From Ophiura sarsii (Eukaryota; Echinodermata; Ophiuroidea; Amphilepidida; Ophiuridae), in the NCBI GenBank assembly GCA_035610835.1, contig CM069446.1, positions 1,627,001 to 1,691,000 on the forward strand: a DNA stretch of 64,000 nt, read 5' to 3'. The notes under the pieces were generated by a model, which was given only the letters and a program-made list of their open reading frames with translations, did no database searches and was not told the DNA's origin. Made by a program: the position numbers and the translations under genes. This document shows, in pieces, positions 1 to 11,400 of this stretch (its first letter is position 1; every line of letters begins with the position of its first letter).

Positions 1-389
1 CTGAACCAGTCAGGTATCAGGTTGAATAGGTAACAGGCATCGACAGGGAGTCTATACACACGCTACACTGCCCACTTTCATTGGCTTTTTTTACTAGCCC
101 AATTGTGTTTACTTGTATTTTTTATTATTTTCTGAGTTGCAGTGAACCAATTGATTGGCCCATCAGAGCTCTCTGTTGAGAGTTACCCGTTTGATTTGTA
201 ATCACTCAGTTTATTAACTTTGTTAATATCTGTTGGGCTATTGTTCACATTTGCTCTTTATATACAAAAAACAAAAACATGCATGTTCACTGTGTAATCA
301 CACACTAAGCAATGATATCCCATATAAACCCATTTGAGTGCAATTATTTGTTTTGTAGTTGTTTAATTGAAACAATCATAACATCAACA

Positions 390-503
390 ATATCCACTCC
401 ATTTTTTATGAATGAGGTATCAAGCAAAGGAGAAGAAATGTGCTCATTAAATGTTTATCTCAGATTTTTGGTACCAATTATTGATTTTGGATTAGCCAAT
501 ATA
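390..503. repeat. Right half of the TAGCACATAAAGTCCCTGA-type MITE
   Basis: Matches the inner right part of the full elements at 14453-14760 and 61742-62049 (the GAATGAGGTATCAA and GATTTTTGGTA motifs). No outer inverted end is present, so this is a fragment. Confidence 0.6.
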
Positions 504-675
504 AAAAAAAACCTTTTTTTAACTTTTCATTTTTATTGATAATGTGTCGTGGCCAAACGGCCAAATTGTATATATTGACAGATTTAAAAATACATTAAAA
601 TACAAAGATTAAAACACCAAACAATACAATATCATAAAGAAGACATAACCAAATTTTGAAAAATCACCCACACCC

Positions 676-700
676 AGTGGCGTGCGCAGGATATTGTGAG

Positions 701-731
<31 letters not shown>

Positions 732-837
732 TACTGGCCATAAATGAAATTCCCCCGACTCAGATTCCCCAATGTATCAACAAAACAGTAAAAGGTAGCT
801 GCAATTCTTTTTGCAGTTACCCTTTGCGCACGCCACT
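676..837. mobile_element. MITE with AGTGGCGTGCGCA ends and a 29-G tract
   Basis: AGTGGCGTGCGCA at 676-688 is the exact reverse complement of TGCGCACGCCACT at 825-837. A run of 29 G (702-730) sits just inside the left end. A related element with a different interior precedes intron 1 of copy 2 (right end near 48474-48489). No transposase. Similar GGCGTAGC/GGCGTAAC ends next to G runs occur at about 19376, 41134, 42770 and 51866. Confidence 0.65.
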
Positions 838-1584
838 AGTGCACTGCCCACACCACAGTCACACAAAAAAGGCTGTCGCATACAAGTCCCATATTATTGT
901 ATTTCTAGGGCACAACCTTTTGTTTATTCTTAGTGTTAGCATTGATTGAATACCTGATAATATGTATTCCAAAGATAGCCATTATTGTGTAACATTTTAA
1001 TAGTTTACTGTACTGGCATTGCCAATTATAGGAGCACATAATTGACGATTTATAAAAGAGTAACATTTACATAACATACAGTGTTTATACGATGTAAATA
1101 TCTAACCTTATTCAAGTCACCACATATTCCTATTTTTGTGGTGCGGTTGAATACCAAATGATATGAATTATTTATTAGTGTGAGGTTTGATTTGTACATT
1201 GTACTATGATTAAGTGTCATATTACAAAGTGCTGAAAGCGAATAACCCCTACACTGTAGATTCAGAGATGAGATAAGATATACAGTGTATGCAAATAGAA
1301 TACACTCCAAAGGTATTGCCTATAGAATTGACTTACAAAACAGATTCCTCCACTAATATTAATTTATTGTATTTTGTTTTTCATATAAGGATAAATTATT
1401 ATGTCATTTTTATTTTTGACTCATTTGTGACACCGTGAGCAATAAGCAACCCCTTTTATGGATGGATTGATGGTAAATGGATATAAAGTTATTTTCAGAG
1501 AGAGAAAATCTTAATGTTTTCTTTAAACTTGGGACACAATGTCATGTTGATTTTTTTAATTTTTTTAATTAATTTACTCAGAAT

Positions 1585-1892
1585 TTAAGATAAACATTAA
1601 AAATTGCCATTATCGTTGTTTCTCCTAAGAAAACCCCCAGCAAAACTTGATTAAAACAATGTTTTAAATATGTTGGAATACCACCCTTAACCATGTAAAA
1701 TGCTGGTTGCGGCTCTACCAGCATTTTTGAATCGACGTTTTGTTGTACAAAGAGGGCTGATTTTTCTTAATCCTTATGTGTGTAAGTTCTTACATGTAAT
1801 ACAATTGTAAAAATATACAAAATCCCTGTTTCTATCATATATTTTTGTAATTCAGGGCGCTGCCTCCACCACATCTCTTAATGCCCCTTTAA
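1585..1892. mobile_element. TTAA-flanked repeat, family also at 45899-46262
   Basis: The interior matches 45899-46262 (shared AAATGCTGGT, GCATTTTTG.AATCGACGTTTT, GCTGATTTTTCTTAATCCTTAT, GGGCGCTGCCTCCA). The right end is at TTAA 1889-1892; the left end is degenerate. No coding capacity. Confidence 0.55.
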
Positions 1893-2284
1893 TGTCTGCC
1901 ATCTACCTATAATAGAGACATGTTTTTTAGACTTTTTAATTGTCTGTACACATTTTGTGACCTTAGACATGGGAGGGGTTCTCAGTAGATGGAGGTACAG
2001 TACAGGGAAATAGGCTACACCAGCCAAATAAACCTGTTTTTTATTATCTGATTTAAAGAATGGCCCTAATAAATTATTATGGCAAAGTTTGTCTAAAATG
2101 GGAGGAAATTACCACTTAGATTATTGTCTTCAAATACGATCCATTTATATGGTGATTGGTGACACATCTGTATAAATAACAATAACATAACAATAAATAA
2201 CATATTGCGTAAAATTATTTTGATATTTTTGACAGGCGAAACTTGTATATTTGATTGTAACAAAAGACTTGTTTATTTTCACAG

Positions 2285-2427
2285 GGAGGGTGACATAACA
2301 GCCTTAGATTGTGTAGGCATGGTACATCCCACCAACGAGAGTCTCAATGAACCAAGTCCACTCACAGAAAAAATACATCGATTAGCTGGTCCAGATTTAA
2401 AACAGGAAGTCAAAACAAAGGTCAAAG
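2285..2427 (+). CDS. GDAP2: GDAP2 copy 1 exon 2 (macro domain, first part)
   Basis: Acceptor CACAG ends at 2284. The first base completes the split Trp codon (TG|G) from exon 1. Encodes residues 52-98 plus the first base of Gly99. Shows HPTNESLNEPSP and LAGPDLK, the first macro-domain loop region. Donor is AAAG|GTAAGC. Differs from the copy 2 exon only at silent sites. The 3' 70 bases and the donor are repeated twice more downstream. Confidence 0.93.
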
Positions 2428-5400
2428 GTAAGCAATATAGGGGTCAAGGGTCACATTTCTTATTATATCTCTCGCAGTCCACTCACAGAAAAAATACATC
2501 GATTAGCTGGCCCAGATTTAAATTAGGAAGTCAAAACAAAGGTCAAAGGTAAGCAATATAGGGGTCAAGGGTCACATTTCTTATTATATCCCTCCCATTC
2601 CACTCACAGTCAGAATACATCAATTAGCTGGTCCAGATTTAAGACAGGAAGTCAAAACAAAGGTCAAAGGTAAGCAATATAGGGGTGATCCTGGACACAG
2701 GGAGGTATCCTGGACACAGGGAAGTAAACACCACGCTTCGGACAAGTTTTTTAATTTAAATTTGAATTTTTAATTTAAAATCTGACGTTTCTGACGGAAA
2801 TTATGGACTGTTTTGTAAAAATGGTAGATTCCAAGTGTGACCAGAATGTTCTCTTTTAACAAAATCATTTACCATGTTCAGTACAAATTACAATACCCAG
2901 GTCCTTTTGCATGGAATACATTGTCTTAGTCCACTCAGCCAGGGGGTCATGTGCCCGTAATTAACAATTCCGTGCGCATTTATCACCTGACGTGAGCGCC
3001 CTGCGAAATAGACTGAGGCGACACATGCTTCCAGCATGGTTTTCAAATGGGATTTCATGGGGTTCGGGGCTGTAAGGGTTATAACTATTTTCTGACCTCC
3101 ACCCAAGATCAATTTTCATGATAATATTTGTGCTATTTTTTGTTACAGGATGTCGGACAGGGGAGGCCAAGCTCACCAAAGGCTACAATCTGTCTGCACG
3201 ATTTGTAATACATACAGTGGGACCAAGATATAATATCAAGTATAAAACTGCTGCAGAAAGTGCCCTCTTTAATTGCTACAGAAATGTCCTCATGCTTGCC
3301 AAGTAAGTGTATTTTGCTGTTGAATATTTGGTTTGGTTATTAAAGGTATATTATGTGATCTTTTCCAGGAAACACCCTCAATCCTTGAAAAAAATGTGGT
3401 GAAAGCAGATTTACTTGCTGATTTACATTTCTGATCATTAATCGTACATGCATTCCAAGTTACAGGGCGATACAATTCTTAATTACTTCAAAATCATGGT
3501 TTTAGAGTGAAAATAAACTGTCAGAGTCTGCGCCGACAACTTATTTTTATTCTAAATTCACTCTAAAACCATGATTTTTGAGGTAATTAGGAATCGTATC
3601 GCTCTGTTACTTGGAGTATAGTCTTGATTTATGAAAGAAAATCTACTTTCTAAAAAAATTATGAATAGAGGGCGCTCCCTGGAAAAGATCACATAATACT
3701 ATAAAGAAGACTATATATAAATGACAAAAATTTGGGTTTTTTTCAAATGTTATTCTCTGGTGTAGGCATGAGTTATCCCGTGTTATTTCTCTTACGTGAC
3801 ACAAGTCATTCTATACGGGTGTGTAACATATACTCGTATCATACAGTGCATGAACTCCGATAATGGTTTACTCTTTTTCCCAAGTGGCCCTGGAGGGACT
3901 TTCTGTCTTGTTAATTGGTTATTACCACAATGCTTCCACTGGCTGGTCCAATAACATAAACTGTTATGGGGCTGATTTAAACGAGTTAATACTAGAAACG
4001 TTATCATAATTTTTTAATCATCATAATCATGTAGCTATTTGGCACAGGATTTAGAATATAAATGATCGATGTTTTATTGGCAAAAATTAGCTCAAATTTT
4101 TCGATAGTGTTAGTTTAAACTTCAAGCTTAATTGTAAAAACTAGATTGTGTACATGTGTACTGTGTTTTGCTTACGGGAATTCTGACATTTTTGTGGTGC
4201 TTTTGCCCATTTTTTCCGACTCACCCTGTAATAATAATAATAATAAAGACATTTTTGAGCGCCTAACAACAGATAAATTCTCTAGGCACTTTACAAAAAC
4301 ATCATAGCTGACTGCAGATGAACCAAAAACATAAAAGCGAAACAACAAATGTTTATGTTGTATGTTTATTTGGGAACTAAACTAATGGAGCATTTCATTC
4401 TATCAATGTTATGTGTATACTTGGCAACTACGGAAAAATTGCTCATAACTCCACGTGTCAATCTCAAGTCAGCCGGTGAACGCTCATTTCTTATTGCTGC
4501 GTCTTCTGTCTGGAATTTGCTTCCAGATAATCTTCGCAACATCCCTAAACTCTCTCAGTTCAAAAGCAAGCTAAAAACTCATTTCTTCCGCCAGGCCTTT
4601 CCTGATTCACAGAATTAATTGTTGTTTGTTTTGCGCGCTCTGAGTTCCTTGGAAGATTTGTTTGCGCCTTATAAGAACCATCTATTATTATTAACTAACA
4701 CGTGTTATCTTACTATTTTTTATGTGCTACAGAGAGCATCAAGTCTACACCTTATCAATGTGTGCCATCAACTCAGTAAAGAGAGGTTATCCACCAGAAG
4801 AAGCAGCTCATATAGCCCTCAGTAAGTGTCCGCACAGTATATCATAGGCCCCTGACACTGGATTCCCTGTTTCCCGTCACATTAGTAAGTGACCGTACAT
4901 TATACCATAGGCCCCTGAAACGGGATTCCTTGTTTCCCGTCACATTAGAAAGTGACCGTACATTATACCATAGGCCCCTGAAACGGGATTCCTTGTTTCC
5001 CGTCACATTAGAAAGTGACCGTACAGTATATCATAGGCCCCTGACACTGGATTCCTGTTTCCCGTCACATTAGTAAGTGACCGCACAGTATATCATAGGC
5101 CCGGTGAAACTGGATTCCTTGTTTCCCGTCACATCAGTAAGTGACCGTACATTATATCATAGGCCCCTGACACTGGATTCCTTGTTTCCCGTCACATTAG
5201 TAAGTGACCGCACAGTATATCATAGGCCCCTGAAACTGGATTCCTAGTTTCCCGTCACATTAGTAAGTGACCGTACATTATATCATAGGCCCCTGACACT
5301 GGATTCCTTGTTTCCCGTCACATTAGTAAGTGACCGTACATTATATCATAGGCCCCTGACACTGGATTCCTTGTTTCCCGTCACATTAGTAAGTGACAGT

Positions 5401-8400
5401 ACAGTATATCATAGGCCCCTGAAACTTGATTCCCTGTTTCCCATCACATTATTTCAAGTCAAAATGAGGCAACTATTCATTATTTATTATTTGACACATT
5501 TACATTGGTGTAAGACAGTGTAATCAAGTGCATACCCCATTGTAGCAATAAAGGTAACAAGGGAAACACAGGACAATAAATGTCAGAAAAAATGGTGTGT
5601 GCCGCCCCCTGGAATCGAACCAGGGCCGCCGTGGCTGGAATCCAGGTGATCATGCATCACGCTACAGGGGTTGGGCACCCAAAAATAACTTTCAGAGCCT
5701 AGTTAATTATTTACCTTTGTTGGATTTAGGGTGGTTAGGGTTATAACACCTTAAAACAGTTTGACAAAATCCAGTGCTTGTTTTGTGTTGAAAAATAAAA
5801 ATGTTTATTACAAGAACCTGGATGAACATTGGCATAATTAATCATTTACTTTATCCCAACTGTCACAAACAAGTTTTATTATAACCAGGAGGAAATGCAT
5901 AATACTTTCAGGGCTCAACATTTGGATTATTCATTCAAAAAAATTCTGAAAATTAATCTTTCAAAGATATAATGAAAGTTTTGGAGGGTGGGGAAAACAA
6001 GAAAATTGAGTTTCAGGGGCCTTGACACTTTCCGCGCGTCAGTCGTCTGCAGACGACAGTTCCAAAATTTCAGAATACGCTTCACAAATGTCAAAATTAT
6101 TGAATTTCATCACCATATTTGGAATCACCATAAGATATGCAATAAAATAAGTACCAACATGCCTAGTATTGGTTCAGTTATCCTTGAAATAGACTTTGAA
6201 AGTTGAAAAATCTATTTTGTATAATGGTAAAACTGATAACCACGTGGAAAGTGTTAAGGAAGAGGGAAGATAAACCTTCTAGCAATGTGTGCTTTAAGTG
6301 CCCAAACGAAATAAGCTTAAAGGTCCACCAAAATGCATCGTTTATTACATATCAAAATAAAGACAAAATCACAAGAATTTCGAAAATAAACATTTTATGA
6401 GCAATCCATTAAAGGGAAAGAAATTTACAAAAACCATAAATGCGCCCAAAATCAGTATTAAAAACGATCTTCGTATTTTGAAAAACCCGCTCTACCAGGC
6501 CACACAGAGGAGAAATCATAGTTAGCCAACAATGCACTGTAACATTGTGACAAACCTAGGGTCTAATATGTCTTCACACACTCTTTACAATATTAGCCCT
6601 TTCCCATCATCATGCCTTGCTGAACAACTGAATGACCGCGCGAACTTTAAACATGTGTATCCATGCTGTGTGCATTCAAAACCATACAATCACAAGTGCA
6701 TTAGCTGTATTATCACATTATAGTGAATGAATAGATCGGAGTCATGTAAGGGAAGTTAGGGAACCTGTATAACTTGATACACATGTTATTTTGAGGCCAT
6801 ACTTTTAGACCGTGGTGCATTGTTTGCTTACTACAAATTCTCCTCTTAGACAACACGGAAACTGTGACGTCAGTCCGGGAATCTGACCGTATTGACACTT
6901 CAGTTCCTCCCGGAGTGACGTCACCAGCAAAGTCGCCCAAACCACTTCATGGTTCATTGCGTTTCTGGCGAAGGGCTTGGATTTGGTATACGGCCGAACG
7001 TATTTTATCTTTTTTTAAATATATTTATTCACATTTTATAAAAAACAACATGTGAAATGTTCTAACTAATATATTGAATAACTTTTAAAAATAAGTTTCA
7101 TGAGCACGTCGCTGGACCTTTAAGCTTAATACCCAATTTGGTCAAGCGCACAGCTGTATTCTGTGTACAAAGTGACAATGCTTGTGACAGAACCAGAATG
7201 CCAACCTTTTATATAATCCATACAGCCCATACTTCACACTTCCACAAATCCTGCCATGAAGCTAAATTCAATGAGTTTGAAATAAATTAAACAATTCTGT
7301 AACTATAAACTGTATGACTATTGTATTCTGCGAGCTATTTTTGTGTAAAAATATGCTGCGTCTTTTGCCCTTAAATTAAAAAAATAAAATTCTGATACGA
7401 AAATTTGACATCAGAAAAAGAATGATAACATTAACCTTGTTTTTCTTTTTGACTTTTTACAGGAACAACTAGAAGATTTTTAGAGAAACACAAGGAAGCA
7501 TTTGACATAATTGTTTTAGTAAATATGGGCATTAATGAGGTAGGTCAAGCATCTTTTAACCATTAGTTCCAAATGGACACACGTCACATGAGGTGGAAGT
7601 ATGCGAGCTCAACCTCGAAACCGTACAACAGACATCTGTGATGCGCACTACGTAATCTCGACCTCACGGCTCTGATTGGCTGGTGCTCAAACGTGAGAAC
7701 TGAAAAACTTGTGAATAAACATGACCTTATTCACGCACCATCACGACCCGCTGCGTTGGTGGTTATGGCGCAGTGGCACCACTGCGTTGGTGGTTACGGC
7801 GCAGCATGACGATTGTTAAAAAGGGTTCAGTTTAAATTTGACCAATCAGGTGCTCGAAGTGCGCCCACGTATGTCGAACTGGGGCCAGGAGATTATGTGC
7901 CATAGATCCATTGGCGAGAAATATTTGTTTTTTATCTCATTGCACGCAAAAACAATCCAAGCAAATGCGCGCAATTATTGCTACACTCATAAGAATTTGG
8001 TCACACACACGCATCACGCATATCATGCGCAGTGCATTTTGGTTGACTTCAGTGTGCCGTGGCCTACTGTTTTCATTCGCTGATATAAGGAGGCCTCGTC
8101 AATTTGGGACTGATCAAACTATAATCAAGACAGGAATGGACAAGTGGGTATTTTCATTTGAACCTAAGTGTGTTTCAGACCAAGGTCACTCAACACAAAA
8201 AGCATATGTAGTATTTCGCCCTGTCATGAAATAACTTCTCAACATCCACAAATAAAACGACATTCTCATTCCCATACGCTTTAAATCGGTAGGTATTCGT
8301 CGCGCTTATGGGTTTAGGTTTAGGTGTAATAAAAATTGGGTGAAATAAGTGTCTATAAACTTGACAAATAGCGTTACATCTATCGCATCGGTGAATTACT

Positions 8401-11400
8401 ATATTTCAAATAATTAGAAGTATTTTAACTTTCACCGTTGCTTTTTTTATATCAAACTACTGTATTCCGTTGCTAGTATTAGATAATGTAGTTGCTGCGA
8501 TAGACTATCAATGCCGATACTGTTTTCCGGGCTTTTCAAATAGAAATGTGGGTAGACAAGTTGCAACAGTCCTCAAGAGTCGTCCTACGCTGCCTGAGCT
8601 TTAATTACCCAGAATCCATGTCGTTCGATTACATTTTTTTGCCACAGACTTTTTGTGACAGAATTCTTGACACACTGAATTATTCATGAGTCATGGTAAT
8701 TCGATATGCAATGCGAGTGACGCGAACATCTACTTGTGTAGTGCATCTCGAAATTGATGGCACGCGATAGTATGATGGCGAGGTGTAATCACGCAGTATC
8801 GCAAAAAAACGGCATGATTAGAACGCTTTGCTTTTCAGTCTCCAACACAGCACAGCATACCGTTCGTGTGCCATGTTAGGAGACAGAAAGAATTAGTCTA
8901 GAGATGTGGGCGATTCAGACATAGTATAAGCTCCACACAACATTTCAATAGAGCTAATCATCCCCTCTAGTGAAGATCTATGATGAAACCTACACATATG
9001 CGAGGCATCATTCAACAAAGCTATAGCTTGCCTACTTCTGAAGGAAAAAAATGTTGACAGTATCTTAAGATGTCATCAAATATAGAATATTAACAATGAT
9101 GTATATAAACTGCTCAAAAAAAGTTTGGAATATTTTTTCAATCACAATTTGTTCAAATATCTCAGGTTATGTTCATTTTAAGTCACAGTGTAATATATCA
9201 TTCGAAAGCTGATGTGTTCGTCTTTACAATGACACCAAGTTTGAAGCAATCCCTTGCTCCAGTGCTCAGCTACTTGCTTGAGAACATGGGGAGGTCACAA
9301 TCTGAATGTGCCAAAATCAACACTATTTTGTGCTCAAAAGAACATCTTTGTCGTCTTTTCAATGAAGTGTTACATTGACCACCAGTGTAGTGTGATGATC
9401 TATTGAATTTTAAGCACAAAATAGTGTTGATTTTGACACTTTCAGATTGCGACCTCCCCATGTTCTCAAGCATGTGGCTGAGCACTGGAACAAGGGATTG
9501 CTTCAAATTGGATATCATTGTAAAGATGAACACATCAGCTTTTAAATTATATATTACACTTAATGAATATATCCTGCGATATTTGAAAATCTTGTACTTT
9601 AAAAATATTCAAAACTTTTTTTGAGCAGTTTAGGTACAATTCCAGAGGATAATAAAATGGAATGGCACAGGAGGTACCTGCATCAAGTTAGAATATGTTT
9701 TAAAACCCGGCTTTTTAGAAATTAAGAATATTCCGAACTTGCAATATTCTTATTAATTGATACTGACAAAAATAAAAATAAATTCGTCTTGCCTGCTTTT
9801 AATATACGGTTTATTCCGTAAAAATCTGTCCCATGGGCCTTATCTCGGTCTATTAATATGTTTGTGAAAACTAAGAATATTCCGAACTTGCAATATTCGT
9901 ATTAAGCTTAAAGCTTAAAAATGAAAGCTTATCTTGGTTTCTAATATGGCTAGAACAATCCTACTATTAAAGTTTGACTTGGATTGATACATTTGACATT
10001 CAAAACTCTGAACATATGACAACTGCCATAAGGTCATAACCTAAATCAGTCATTACTCTTTTTAGAAGATAGGTGGCTCTGAAAAGAGCCGCTCTTATGA
10101 GGCTCGCAGCCTCTTGTTGTACTTTGGCTTGTTCTTGCCATACCGCCTCCTTTCTTTGGACAGGCATTCTCAATTATGATAATGCTGATGAGATACCCGG
10201 TTGGACAGTCTGTCAAACATCATGCATGACCAAAGACGCCCCCTTAAACACAAATTTCCTCTGATGCCAAAATTCACCATAAATTAATGATTTTGTTTGC
10301 TTTTCTCCCCCCACTCCTCCCCCACCCCCAATTTGACCCCCCTAAAGCGAGTAAAACGTTGACAGGATTTTGAAGAAAAAAACCCTTTTTCTTGGTAGAT
10401 TTTAGGTCTTTAGGCAAATGAAACTTTCAAGTAGGGTCGGGCGGGGTTTTTTTTGGGGGGGGGGGGTTAAACAATTTTTGAAATGCTGGTAAATTTTTCA
10501 AAAATAAAAGTATAAAATAATAATTGACTGTTAATTGTCCAAAATGTTGTCACCTAAACACAAAGTTAATGACAAAACCAAATAAAAGCAAGTTTCTGTT
10601 GAAACAAGTTTTGGTTTTGGTATTTTGGTATTATTGGTCCTCATTTGTCTTCTTTTTATTATACTACAGGACATATACCAAGACCTACTCCCCCTATATT
10701 TTCCGCGGACGGAAACAGAAGCACAGTGGGCAGCGGATTTATTACCTGAGAATATAGGCAATGATAATGGTGAACCGGTGATCCCGGAAAGACAAATACG
10801 CATTATGGGAACGGTGGGAGGGCCATTAGGTAGGTACATACGCATCATGGGAACGGTGGGAGGGCCATTAGGTAGGTACTTTTTATTCTATAGATCAAGC
10901 ATGTGCAACCTTTTTTACCATCCGGGCCTCATTGTGATTTTGAGATCCATTCACGGGCCGCAGACGCAGTGATTGTCAAACATTCCAAAACTTGTCCGGA
11001 GAAGGGGTAATAGGGGGAGGGGAATCTTTGGAAGAACAAATGAGTCCATTGCTCATTGAATACCCGGTTCTCTTCGTGTAATTTCCTCTTTTTACACGCA
11101 ATCATGCCTCGTGTTATATTTACTAAATGAGAGCGTCACCCTACTTATTATTAGGGAGCACACCACTAAATCAATCCTCCATTAGTGTAGCTAGGGAGTT
11201 CCGGTTAAAACAGGCTGCATCAATGGGAATTTTGGGATTGTTTCTGCGGCCCGGGACATGCTTGCTATATATGTTAAGCATAAAAGGAAAGTATTTATGT
11301 TATGTTATTTTTGTCAACAATCAATGAGTTCTACTCTTTTCAAAGCTATTTGACTGCTGTGTGAAAATTGATCCACTGGTTTATATTGGCAGTTCCCTAA

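Larger units (their letters stand above)
1..2284. other. Intron 1 (3' part) of GDAP2 copy 1
   Basis: No exon is recognisable here. The next coding sequence is exon 2 at 2285, whose first base completes a split tryptophan codon begun in exon 1, so exon 1 must lie before the window. From about 840 onward the sequence aligns with intron 1 of copy 2 (from about 48490). It holds three repeat pieces listed separately. The rest is AT-rich with nothing recognisable. Short open frames at 312 and 656 are not gene-like; the second reads through a G homopolymer. Confidence 0.75.
5765..7235. other. Copy-1-specific intron 4 segment, about 1.5 kb
   Basis: Copy 2 runs from CACCTTAAAACA directly to ACACTTCCACAAATCCTGCC (about 55220-55250), so this block is present only in copy 1. 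It contains the MITE at 6022-6257 and a foldback at 6321-7119. No gene is seen. Confidence 0.7.
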
